From positions 1 through 64,000 of the forward strand of contig NZ_JBHTCG010000001.1 of assembly GCF_042665155.1 (NCBI RefSeq): a stretch of 64,000 bases of DNA, in the 5' to 3' direction. The translations under genes and the position numbers were made by a program. Source of the DNA: Sphaerisporangium rhizosphaerae. GTDB lineage: Bacteria > Actinomycetota > Actinomycetes > Streptosporangiales > Streptosporangiaceae. Below, one piece after another: positions 16,493 through 23,630 of this stretch (position 1 is the first letter of the stretch; each line of letters opens with the position of its first letter). The notes below the pieces were generated by a model. The model ran no database searches. It was not told where the DNA came from and saw only the letters and a program-made list of their open reading frames with translations.

Positions 16493-16523
16493 ATCATAGG
16501 TCGAAATCCTGCAAGTCGCTTGC
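16493..16523 (-). promoter_or_regulatory. LacI-type operator and -10 box of the second lacI-family gene
   Basis: GCAAGTCGCTTGC (16511-16523) is a 13-bp operator with arms GCAAG and CTTGC. On the minus strand it is followed after 12 bases by TATGAT (16493-16498) and, 6 bases further, by the GTG start. Operator length, the 12-base spacing and the leaderless layout match those of the first lacI gene. Confidence 0.7.
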
Positions 16524-16567
16524 GTTCGCCTGGTCGCTCAACGACATGCGTCCCAATTGGAACGTCA

Positions 16568-16599
16568 GCAACTTGCACCCTCTTACAACGGCTTGCAAG
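16568..16599. promoter_or_regulatory. Two further TTGC-containing palindromes upstream of the second lacI-family gene
   Basis: GCAACTTGC (16568-16576) and CTTGCAAG (16592-16599) are short perfect palindromes built from the same GCAA/TTGC half-sites as the main operator 45-75 bases away. They could be auxiliary sites for looping or cooperative repression. Confidence 0.4.
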
Positions 16600-16628
16600 T
16601 TCGGTCGGAGCGCCCTGTCAGCGGAAGA

Positions 16629-17546
16629 TCACGCAGGGCCCGCTCCGCCGGTGACCACGGCGACGACGCGGGCACCCGGGGCGAAGGCCCCCCGGGCCGT
16701 CAGGGCGAAGATCCCGTACATCATCTTGGCGATGTAGACGCGGTCGAGCCGCAGGCCGTGCCGCTCGTGGAAGTCCCCGGCGAACGCGTCGAGCTCGGGG
16801 GTGCGCCTGGCGTACCCGCCGAAGTGGAAGCCGCATTCGAGGCTCCAGTTCGACGTGGGCGCGCCGAACGCCTCGCGCTGCAGCCGCTCCACCTCCCCGG
16901 CCAGGTACTCCCCGCCCTTCAGCACCGGGAAGCCGACGGCCCGGCGCCCCGGCGGCAGCCCACCGGCGATGCCGGCCAGCGTCCCGCCCGTGCCGCACGC
17001 GCAGCACACCGCGTCGAACCCCCCGGCGGCGGCGAGCTGGGCGTCGATCTCGGCGGGCAGCTCGGCGCAGCCCCGGGCGGCGAGGGCGTTGCTGCCGCCC
17101 TCGGGGAGCAGGTAGAACTCGCCCCACTCGGCGCGCAGCCGGGCGATGGTCTCAGGGGTGTGCTTGGCGCGGTAGGCGGTGCGGTCGAGGTAGGTCAGCC
17201 GCATCCCGCGGGCGGCGGCGCCGGCCAGGGTCGGGTTGAGCGGCAGGTGCTCCTCGCCGCGGATCACCCCGATGGTCGCGAACCCGAACCGGCGGCCGGC
17301 CGCGGCGGTGGCCCGGATGTGGTTGGAGTAGGCCCCGCCGAAGGTCAGCAGCGTGCCGTGCCGCAGGCGGGCGGCCTCGGCCAGGTTGTACTTGAGCTTG
17401 CGCCATTTGTTGCCGGGCAGCTCGGGGTCGAGCAGGTCGTCCCGCTTGAGGAACAGGCGCACGCCGCCGAGCCGGTCGTCGCGGAGCTCCGCGATCGGGC
17501 TCGGCGTCCGCGGCGCCCCCTCACCCCGCCCGGCGTCGTCGTCCAC
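16629..17546 (-). CDS. PLP-dependent D-cysteine desulfhydrase / ACC deaminase-like enzyme
   Basis: A 305-residue fold-type II PLP enzyme of the tryptophan synthase beta family. LLDPELPGNKWRKLKYNL contains the PLP-binding Lys region typical of the ACC deaminase/D-cysteine desulfhydrase group, TFGGAYSNHIRATAAAG the substrate loop, and CGTGGTLAGIAGGL the phosphate-binding glycine loop. Members either open 1-aminocyclopropane-1-carboxylate or break D-cysteine to pyruvate, H2S and ammonia. Deciding between them needs active-site residues I cannot place with certainty. It is divergent from galK, with about 80 bases between the starts, and no metabolic link is obvious. Confidence 0.8.
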   Translation of the reverse strand: MDDDAGRGEGAPRTPSPIAELRDDRLGGVRLFLKRDDLLDPELPGNKWRKLKYNLAEAARLRHGTLLTFGGAYSNHIRATAAAGRRFGFATIGVIRGEEHLPLNPTLAGAAARGMRLTYLDRTAYRAKHTPETIARLRAEWGEFYLLPEGGSNALAARGCAELPAEIDAQLAAAGGFDAVCCACGTGGTLAGIAGGLPPGRRAVGFPVLKGGEYLAGEVERLQREAFGAPTSNWSLECGFHFGGYARRTPELDAFAGDFHERHGLRLDRVYIAKMMYGIFALTARGAFAPGARVVAVVTGGAGPA

Positions 17547-17582
17547 AGGCCCAGCTTGGCACGCGACGAGCGGTGAGAGGGG

Positions 17583-17599
17583 GTCGGTAGGCTACCGAC
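17583..17599. promoter_or_regulatory. Palindrome over the probable galK promoter
   Basis: GTCGGTAG and CTACCGAC form a perfect 8-bp inverted repeat around one base. It encloses TAGGCT (17588-17593), a plausible -10 box, about 37 bases before the galK start. Binding here would block transcription. The regulator is unknown. Confidence 0.45.
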
Positions 17600-17629
17600 G
17601 GCCCTTCGAAACCTGAGGAGATGCGCGTC

Positions 17630-18772
17630 ATGCGTGCTGTCGATGCCTTCCGCGCGGCCTACGGCCGCGAGCCCGAGCGTGTCTGGCACGCCCCGGGGCG
17701 GGTCAATCTGATCGGCGAGCACACCGACTACAACGACGGGTTCGTGCTGCCGTTCGCGGTGCCCTGGGGCGTCACCGCCGCCGTCGCCCTCCGCGATGAC
17801 GACACCATCCGGCTGCTCTCCCTTCAGGCTTCAGGCGGCGACGAGACCCAGGCGCCCGAGCCGCTGGTGATCACCGAGTTCGGGCAGGCCGAGGGGTGGG
17901 CGCGGTACGTCGTCGGCGTCTTCTGGGCGCTGCGGCAGGCCGGGCACGATGTGCGCGGCGCCGACGTGGTGATCGACGGCGACGTGCCGCGGGGGGCCGG
18001 GCTGTCCTCCAGCGCCGCGCTGGAGGTCTCGGTGGCCATGGCCTTGGACGACCTGCACGGGCTCGGCCTGTCCCGGCTCGACCTCGCGCTGCTGTCGCAG
18101 AAGGCCGAGAACGACTTCGTCGGCATGCCCTGCGGCATCATGGACCAGGCCGCCTCCGCCCTCAGCCAGGAAGGCCACGTCCTGTTCATGGACTGCCGCA
18201 GCCTGGCGACGCGGGCCGTCCCGCTCGATCTGGCCTCCGAGGGGCTGCAGATCCTCATCATCGACACCGGCGTGCACCACGAACTGGCCGACGGCCAGTA
18301 CGCCCGCCGCCGCCGCGACTGCGAGAGCGCCGCCGCCCGTCTCGGGGTCAAGGCACTGCGCGACGTCACCGACCTGGCCGCCGCCCTGTCGCGCCTTTCG
18401 GGCGACGAGCGCAAGCGCGTGCAGCACGTCGTCACCGAGGACCACCGGGTGGAGGCGCTGGTCGGGTTGCTGCGGGCCGGCGCCGTGCGCGAGATCGGCG
18501 CCCTGCTCAACGCCTCGCACCTGTCGCTGCGCGACCAGTACGAGGTGTCCTGCCCCGAGCTGGACGTGGCGGTCGAGGCGGCCGTGCGCGGCGGCGCGCG
18601 CGGCGCGCGCATGACCGGCGGCGGGTTCGGCGGGTCGGCGATCGCCCTGGTCGCCGACGACCGTGCCGATCAGGTGCGCGAGGAGGTCACCAGGGCCTAC
18701 CAGGAGCGGGGCTGGGCCGCTCCGCGGTTCTTCCCGGCCAGCCTCGCCCCGGGGGCGCACCGCCTCGCTTAG
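17630..18772 (+). CDS. galK: Galactokinase
   Basis: A 380-residue GHMP-family kinase that phosphorylates alpha-D-galactose at C1 with ATP, the entry step of the Leloir pathway. The galactokinase signature GRVNLIGEHTDYNDG is complete, the ATP loop is GAGLSSSAALEVS, and the C-terminal GHMP motif is TGGGFGGSAIAL. The ATG at 17630 has GAGGAG (17615-17620) at good spacing; the ATG at 17621 touches that site and is not used. galT and galE are not beside it, unlike many actinomycete gal operons, so the rest of the pathway must be elsewhere. A block of direct repeats follows its stop. Confidence 0.95.
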   Translation: MRAVDAFRAAYGREPERVWHAPGRVNLIGEHTDYNDGFVLPFAVPWGVTAAVALRDDDTIRLLSLQASGGDETQAPEPLVITEFGQAEGWARYVVGVFWALRQAGHDVRGADVVIDGDVPRGAGLSSSAALEVSVAMALDDLHGLGLSRLDLALLSQKAENDFVGMPCGIMDQAASALSQEGHVLFMDCRSLATRAVPLDLASEGLQILIIDTGVHHELADGQYARRRRDCESAAARLGVKALRDVTDLAAALSRLSGDERKRVQHVVTEDHRVEALVGLLRAGAVREIGALLNASHLSLRDQYEVSCPELDVAVEAAVRGGARGARMTGGGFGGSAIALVADDRADQVREEVTRAYQERGWAAPRFFPASLAPGAHRLA

Positions 18773-18847
18773 CGGTCGCCCTCAGCGAGCGGCGAGGCCG
18801 GCGGACGCCCCCAGTGCGAGAGGGGGCCAGGAAACCCCAGTGCGAGA

Positions 18848-18935
18848 GGGGACCAGGGGACGTCCCCAGCGGGAAGCGGGAAGTGAGGCCTGGGGACCAG
18901 GGGACGTCCCCAGCGGGAAGCGGGAAGTGAGGCCT
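18848..18935. repeat. 44-bp tandem duplication downstream of galK
   Basis: Two identical 44-base units (18848-18891 and 18892-18935) lie head to tail. Each contains the 12-base palindrome GGGGACGTCCCC. A related CCCAGTGCGAGAGGGG pair occurs just upstream (about 18810-18851). The segment is non-coding, between the galK stop and the stop of the convergent STAS gene. Confidence 0.9.
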
Positions 18936-18974
18936 GCGGACGCCTCCGGTGCGAAACGAGGCCGGCGGGCGCCG

Positions 18975-19370
18975 TCAGCGGGTGGCGGGGCCGGTCAGGT
19001 CACGGGACGCTCTGGCGCTCCCGCGGCCGGCGGGAAGGGTCTGCGGCCCGCGCCCGCGGCGCGGCCGGGTCTCCACGAGGAAGCGTGCGGTGAGGCCGCT
19101 GGCCTCAAGGACCCGCCGCACGGGCGAGGAGGGCTCCGCGAGCCGTAGTTCGCCGCCCAGCACCACCGAGCGCCGCCGGGCGGCCAGCAGGGCGCCGAGC
19201 CCGCTGGCGTCCATGAAGGTGACCTTGGAAAGGTCGACGATGAGCCGCGGGTGCGGCAACTGGAGCAGGCCGATCAGGCGCTCTTTGAGCTCGGGGGAAC
19301 AGGCGATGTCGATGTCCCCGCTGACGCGGCACACCACCGCGTCGGCCAGGACGTTCACGGACAGGTCCAT
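18975..19370 (-). CDS. STAS-domain anti-sigma factor antagonist
   Basis: A 131-residue protein with a STAS domain (about residues 1-100). VVCRVSGDIDIACSPELKERL is its first part (VCRVSGDIDIACSPELKE, in positions about 14-31), and VTFMDASGLGALLAARR contains the Ser of the DASGLG motif that a partner anti-sigma kinase would phosphorylate. When unphosphorylated it would free a sigma factor. The tail after residue 100 is basic and low complexity. The ATG at 19370 has GGAGG upstream; a GTG directly before it is also possible. No anti-sigma kinase or sigma gene is adjacent, so it is an orphan member of a partner-switching system. Confidence 0.85.
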   Translation of the reverse strand: MDLSVNVLADAVVCRVSGDIDIACSPELKERLIGLLQLPHPRLIVDLSKVTFMDASGLGALLAARRRSVVLGGELRLAEPSSPVRRVLEASGLTARFLVETRPRRGRGPQTLPAGRGSARASRDLTGPATR

Positions 19371-19439
19371 CACAGGACCTCCAATCGGACGCCGGGCGGT
19401 TCGCGGTCGAGCGGACCGCCCTTCTTGCGTCCTTCGAAT

Positions 19440-19460
19440 GACGGCGGCGTCGCCGCCGTC
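19440..19460 (-). terminator. Perfect 10-bp hairpin after the cold-shock gene
   Basis: GACGGCGGCG and CGCCGCCGTC flank a single central T, 24 bases beyond the csp stop on the minus strand. A further GC-rich inverted repeat lies at about 19395-19422, toward the STAS gene. Confidence 0.6.
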
Positions 19461-19483
19461 ACGTGAGCCTTGCGGCTGCGTGA

Positions 19484-19687
19484 TCAGAGCGGGCGAACCT
19501 GCTCCGCCTGGGGGCCCTTCGGGCCGCGAGTCGTCTGGTAGTCCACACGCTGGTTCTCCTCGAGGCTGCGGTAGCCCGCGGCGTCGATCGCGGAGTAGTG
19601 CACGAAGACGTCGGCGCTGCCGTCATCGGGAGCGATGAACCCGAAGCCCTTTTCGGCGTTGAACCACTTGACGGTTCCCTGAGCCAT
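19484..19687 (-). CDS. Cold-shock domain protein
   Basis: A 67-residue single OB-fold protein of the CspA family that binds single-stranded RNA and DNA. The two RNA-binding motifs are present: KGFGFI (RNP1) and DVFVHYS (RNP2), and MAQGTVKWFNAEKGFGFIAP is the standard opening. The start has a GGAG-type site upstream. About 160 bases of gene-free, partly AT-rich sequence upstream (19688-19850) would accommodate the long structured leader usual for cold-shock genes. It is transcribed separately from the STAS gene. Confidence 0.95.
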   Translation of the reverse strand: MAQGTVKWFNAEKGFGFIAPDDGSADVFVHYSAIDAAGYRSLEENQRVDYQTTRGPKGPQAEQVRPL

Positions 19688-19911
19688 GAAACTGATCTCC
19701 TCTGAGACGATCTACGAGGTCCACAACGTGACACCCCGGGTTGTTCAGCGACCGACCGCCCCTTGAAACACGTGCTTCGCACGGTGGAACGCCCGCTGTA
19801 AGAACTCCGCAGGCGCTGCTAAACGTTAACGAACCTCTACTACAACCGATCCCCATTCAACACCATGCGGCCCGAGAAGGCGAACGGTGACCCCGGGAAT
19901 TTCCGGGCCTT

Positions 19912-20691
19912 CTACCCGCCGAGCGGAGGGAAGGCGGGGGTGCGGCGCTCCAGGAAACTCGCGACGCCCTCGGCGAAGTCGGGCCGGGTGAAGGACTCCA
20001 GCATCAGGCGCACGGCCTCGGACTCCGACTCCGCGAGGGACCGCCCCCAGTCGCCCCAGACCTGCCGTTTGATCACGGCCATCGAGGCCGGCGAGCTGTG
20101 GGCGGCCAGCTCCCGGGCGTAGGCCAGGGTCTCCTCCAGCAGCCGCTCCCCCGGCACGACCCGGTTGGCCAGGCCCAGGTCGCCGGCCTCGGCGCCGGTG
20201 AACGTGCGGCCGGACAGCAGCAGGTCCATCGCCCTGGGCTGGCCGATCAGCCGGGGCAGGATCCACGCCAGGCCGTACTCGGCGATCAGGCCGCGCCGGG
20301 CGAAGGCGGTGGTCCACTTGGCCTCGGCGGCGGTGAAGACCAGGTCGCACACCAGCGCGTGCACCATGCCGAGCCCGGCGCAGGCGCCGTTCACGGCCGC
20401 GATGACGGGCTTGCGGATGGTCGTCGGGTGGGTGGTGGGCCGCTTGTCCGGCTCGACGTCGTAGGAGCCGTCCTGGACGGCGGCGAGGGTCTGGAAGTCC
20501 GCCCCGGCGCAGAAGCCCTTCCCGGCGCCGGTGACCACGACGACCCGTACCCCGGGGTCGCGCTCGGCCTGCTCCAGCAGGTCGAAGTAGCGCCTGCCCA
20601 TGGCGTCGGTCCACGCGTTCAGCCGGTCGGGCCGGTTGAAGGTGAGCGTCAGCACGCCCTCGTCCAGGGACGACAGCACCAGATCGGACAT
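19912..20691 (-). CDS. Enoyl-CoA hydratase/isomerase family protein
   Basis: A 259-residue crotonase-fold enzyme. The oxyanion-hole segments are GKGFCAGADFQTL and NGACAGLGM, and the downstream helix contains EYGLAWILPRLIG and GLANRVV, typical of hydratases. It likely hydrates trans-2-enoyl-CoA in fatty acid or amino acid degradation, but the superfamily is broad. The ATG at 20691 has GGAGG just upstream. No other beta-oxidation genes are adjacent. It lies on the same strand as the NOS gene, after about 65 bases. Confidence 0.85.
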   Translation of the reverse strand: MSDLVLSSLDEGVLTLTFNRPDRLNAWTDAMGRRYFDLLEQAERDPGVRVVVVTGAGKGFCAGADFQTLAAVQDGSYDVEPDKRPTTHPTTIRKPVIAAVNGACAGLGMVHALVCDLVFTAAEAKWTTAFARRGLIAEYGLAWILPRLIGQPRAMDLLLSGRTFTGAEAGDLGLANRVVPGERLLEETLAYARELAAHSSPASMAVIKRQVWGDWGRSLAESESEAVRLMLESFTRPDFAEGVASFLERRTPAFPPLGG

Positions 20692-20757
20692 GGAACCTCC
20701 AGCGGGGCCGGTACAGAACAACGTTCTACACCAGTCTGCCCGACCGGGGCGGCCCGG

Positions 20758-21942
20758 TCATCCCTCGTAGTCGCTCTTGCGGGGATGGTGGACGAACGCC
20801 GGGGAGAGCTGCACGTCGTCGTAGTAGCGGTGGAAGACCGGCGTGAGCGAGCCGGACAGGGGCGGGACGATCCACGACCAGTCGGCCGGGCAGATGCGTC
20901 CCGAGCGCTCCTCACGCTCGAGGTGGGACATGAACCGGCGCGACTCGGTGTGGTGGTCGGTGATCGTCACCTGCGCCCGCTCGAAGGAGTGCAGCACGGC
21001 GACGTTCAGCTCGACCAGCGCCTGGTCCTTCCAGAGCGTGCGCTCGTTGGAGGTGTCCAGGCCGAGCCGGCGGGCCACGACCTCCAGCATGTCGTACCGG
21101 TCGGTGTCGGCCAGGTTGCGCGCGCCGATCTCGGTGCCCATGTACCAGCCGTTGAACGGCGCGCACGGGTAGCAGACACCGCCGATCTCCAGGCACATGC
21201 CGGAGATCGCCGGGACGGCGTGCCAGCGGAGCCCGAGCTCGGCGAACCAGGGGAACACCGGGTGGACCAGCGGCACCTCCAAGATCGCGTCCGCGGGGAC
21301 GGTGGCCAGCAGCGGCGGACGGCCGCCCGCCTCGATGACCAGCGGCAGCACGTCGAAGTCCGTCCCCGGCCCGCCGGACCACCCCAGGCGGCGGGCCATG
21401 GCGGTGAGGTCGGCGTTGCGCGCGTCGCCCGCCAGGATGCTCCCGTCCAGCGCGCGGTACCCCGCGTACCGGATGAGCTGCTCGTTCAGGATGCGCGGCC
21501 CAGGACGGCCCGGCCGGTCGGGGGCGAAGACGGTGATGGTGGGGCGGATGCGCCCTTCGTTGGTCGCCTCGCGCAGGTGGGCGACCGACTCCACCGCCAC
21601 CCCCTCGGCGGTGTCGACGTGGCGGCGGTCGCGCACCCGCAGCGAGTGCCAGTACAGCCGGCCGATGCACCGGTTGCTGTTGCGCCAGGCGACGCGCGCC
21701 CCGTAGGCCAGTTCGTCGGCGGTGTGGGTGTAGGTGCCCCAGGCGTCGATCTCGGCCAGCACCTGGTGCAGGCGGGGCCAGAACGGGCCGGCCGAGGGGT
21801 TCTCGGCGTGGAACAGCCGCAGGAACTTCTCCGCCTCCTGCGGGTCGGCCAGGCCGTCGCCGCCGCCGGGGCGATGGAGGGGCAGCGCCACAGGAGCGCG
21901 AGAGGCCGGCGGGCAGGCTCGGTCCCGCTCATGGATCGACAC
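20758..21942 (-). CDS. nos: Bacterial nitric oxide synthase, oxygenase domain
   Basis: A 394-residue haem enzyme that oxidises L-arginine to citrulline and NO. It consists only of the oxygenase domain, as in other bacteria, and needs outside reductases. The haem-thiolate Cys92 lies in WRNSNRCIGRLYW, the arginine and pterin regions in PFNGWYMGTEIGARNL and WKDQALVELNVAVLHSFE, and the C-terminus has the usual WSWIVPPLSGSLTPVFHRYY. The frame stays open 55 codons further upstream, but the GTG at 21942 with GGAG before it gives a normal length; the true start is not certain. No plant-toxin (thaxtomin) genes lie next to it, so a stress or signalling role is more likely than nitration of a product. 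Confidence 0.9.
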   Translation of the reverse strand: MSIHERDRACPPASRAPVALPLHRPGGGDGLADPQEAEKFLRLFHAENPSAGPFWPRLHQVLAEIDAWGTYTHTADELAYGARVAWRNSNRCIGRLYWHSLRVRDRRHVDTAEGVAVESVAHLREATNEGRIRPTITVFAPDRPGRPGPRILNEQLIRYAGYRALDGSILAGDARNADLTAMARRLGWSGGPGTDFDVLPLVIEAGGRPPLLATVPADAILEVPLVHPVFPWFAELGLRWHAVPAISGMCLEIGGVCYPCAPFNGWYMGTEIGARNLADTDRYDMLEVVARRLGLDTSNERTLWKDQALVELNVAVLHSFERAQVTITDHHTESRRFMSHLEREERSGRICPADWSWIVPPLSGSLTPVFHRYYDDVQLSPAFVHHPRKSDYEG

Positions 21943-22360
21943 GGGAACTGCGCTCCGTCCGGGGGGAGACAGTGGGACATCCTCCTGCGAGGGTGAGGGC
22001 GCCTGGGCGCCCTCTGCCTCAGGAGACGGCGCGGGAGTCGAACGACCCCGACGCAGCGCCGCGACAGCTGACTTTACCGGAAGTCGGACCCTCAGAAACC
22101 CCAACACTGGACAACCGCCACATCGGTCACATGGGTATCAGAACGCTTCCGGGAGCTCTGACGCCCTGGAGGCGGCGGCCTTCCCCGCCGCCGTCGGCAC
22201 GGATCCGCGGCAGCCGCACGTCGTGTTCCGGGCGAGCTCGGTGACTCTCAGCGTCGATGCGCCTGCAAAGTGACACGAAGCACGGCAAGACCACATCTTG
22301 GGCCATCGAGTGGGATTTGTCCTGCCAAATCGCAGACAGGTCGGTGTCCAAGAACGGCGA
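21943..22360. other. Intergenic region between nos and tRNA-Asn
   Basis: It holds a hairpin with GAGGGCGC and GCGCCCTC at about 21995-22015 and some short frames without family similarity or start signals. Nothing recognisable as a gene is seen in 22020-22360. Confidence 0.5.
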
Positions 22361-22389
22361 CAGCCCCAGGGGGACTCCCCCTGGGGCTG
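22361..22389 (-). terminator. Terminator hairpin of tRNA-Asn
   Basis: CAGCCCCAGGGGG (22361-22373) pairs perfectly with CCCCCTGGGGCTG (22377-22389) around a three-base ACT loop. It begins 5 bases beyond the tRNA 3' end on the minus strand. Confidence 0.8.
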
Positions 22390-22394
22390 CATGG

Positions 22395-22470
22395 TGGCTC
22401 CCGCGATAGGACTCGAACCTATAACCTGCCGGTTAACAGCCGGCTGCTCTGCCGATTGAGCTACACGGGA
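22395..22470 (-). tRNA. tRNA-Asn (anticodon GTT)
   Basis: The reverse strand folds into a 76-base tRNA. The acceptor stem pairs TCCCGTG with CGCGGGA, the D-arm contains AGCTCAATCGGCAGAGC, the anticodon loop is CTGTTAA with GTT, the T-arm is GGTTCGAGTCC, and a CCA end is encoded. Sequence between the arms matches a standard elongator tRNA without intron or long variable loop. Confidence 0.95.
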
Positions 22471-22713
22471 TCGTTCGTTTTGCGCCTTGCGGGGAGGGCG
22501 TTGGCCCTTCCTTGCGGCGCGGAACTAGATTAGCGCATTCCGAGGGGTGCGTGTCGCACCCAGATCGTCCCCCGCCGCGGGGAGGCGCCGTCCCGGGCCG
22601 GAGCCTGCGGCGTCGCTCCCCCGCAAGCTTCCGCGCGCCGGGAAGATAACCGCCCGCAGCCGGGGTAGGGGAAGCCCAGAGCGGGGGAGCCAGCGGCACG
22701 CGGGAGGTAGAAG

Positions 22714-23016
22714 ATGCGATATCGATTCACGTTCGCCGTAGGCCTGGCCATCGGGTACGTCCTCGGCAGCAAGGCCGGACGAGAGCGGTACGAACAGATC
22801 AGGCGGCTGGCGCAGCGCGTCGCCGACAATCCCATGGTCCAGCAGGCCGCGGGCGTGGCGGGGGCCCAGGCGTCCAAGGCGGCCGAGGTGACCAAGCACA
22901 AGCTGGGCGACGTGCTCGGCGACCGGGTGCCGTTCCTGCACAGAAACGGCTGGAACGTCGTCAAGGACGACACCGGCACCGGCTGGCCGGACAGCGAGAT
23001 GGACCGCGTCACCTGA
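22714..23016 (+). CDS. Small YtxH-like membrane-associated protein
   Basis: A 100-residue protein with one hydrophobic N-terminal segment, MRYRFTFAVGLAIGYVLGSK, followed by an amphipathic Arg/Glu/Ala-rich helical stretch (about residues 20-70). This is the pattern of YtxH-type and related actinobacterial gas-vesicle- or stress-associated proteins. GGGAGGTAG precedes the ATG at good spacing. It sits alone between the tRNA and a convergent hypothetical gene. No function can be assigned from sequence. Confidence 0.75.
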   Translation: MRYRFTFAVGLAIGYVLGSKAGRERYEQIRRLAQRVADNPMVQQAAGVAGAQASKAAEVTKHKLGDVLGDRVPFLHRNGWNVVKDDTGTGWPDSEMDRVT

Positions 23017-23096
23017 CCGGCGCACCCCGGAGACGGCCCGCGTGAAACCCCCGCGCACGGGCCGTCTCCGCATGTCGCGGCCGCGCGGGCGGCGGG

Positions 23097-23576
23097 TCAG
23101 ACGCCGAGCGTGCGGCGCAGCCGCTCCAGGGCCTGCTCCGCCGCGGCGCGCAGGCCGGGGTCGGACGGGTCCAGGCCGGGGTCGAACACGAACTCCCACT
23201 CGGCGGTGTCCTGACCGGGCACCCGGCGGGCGACCAGCCGCACTCCCCCGCGCTCGCCGAGGCGGACGTGCCGGTTGACCAGGATGGAGGAGGTCACCCG
23301 CTCGCGCACGGCCTCGGGCAGCCGGCCGGGGTCGGGCAGCTCCACCCGCCGGCGGGCGCCGTCGGTGCCGACGACCAGCAGGCCCTCCTCGTCCCACTGC
23401 GCCCGGTCGACCCGGTACCAGGGCAGCGTCTCGCCGGCCGGCAGGCGCAGCGCGCGGTCGGTGGCGACGACGTACCCGCCGTCCGGCGTCCGCGCGTGGA
23501 CCAGCACCCGCTCGCCGGGCTCCAGCCGCACGCCGGCCTCCGGGGGGAGGCCTTTGGTGCCCCAGGGAAATCGCAT
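23097..23576 (-). CDS. Conserved actinobacterial hypothetical protein
   Basis: A 159-residue soluble protein that I do not recognise beyond a general likeness to unnamed actinobacterial proteins. The first half looks like small beta strands (EPGERVLVHARTPDGGYVVA, TDRALRLPAGETLPWYRVD), suggesting a PH-like or bacterial PH-domain fold, and the end is an acidic helix (PGLRAAAEQALERLRRTLGV). The coding-type GC pattern and clear ATG support a real gene. It is convergent with the YtxH-like gene and lies 55 bases from the next minus-strand hydrolase gene, so the two may share a transcript. Confidence 0.7.
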   Translation of the reverse strand: MRFPWGTKGLPPEAGVRLEPGERVLVHARTPDGGYVVATDRALRLPAGETLPWYRVDRAQWDEEGLLVVGTDGARRRVELPDPGRLPEAVRERVTSSILVNRHVRLGERGGVRLVARRVPGQDTAEWEFVFDPGLDPSDPGLRAAAEQALERLRRTLGV

Positions 23577-23630
23577 GGGTGAAAGCTACCCGGCCCGCCG
23601 GTGCGGGGCCGCACGCGGGCGGCCCGGCGC

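Noticed and set aside
22020..22060. A second tRNA upstream of tRNA-Asn
   Set aside because: A GAGTCGAACGACCCC-like stretch resembles a T-arm, but no acceptor stem or anticodon arm can be formed around it.
21943..22107. Longer NOS with 55 additional N-terminal residues
   Set aside because: Bacterial NOS does not have this part, the residues are low complexity, and a hairpin lies in it. The GTG at 21942 gives the usual length.
22127..22392. Short minus-strand frames upstream of the nos gene
   Set aside because: No family similarity, no ribosome-binding site, and they run into the tRNA terminator hairpin.
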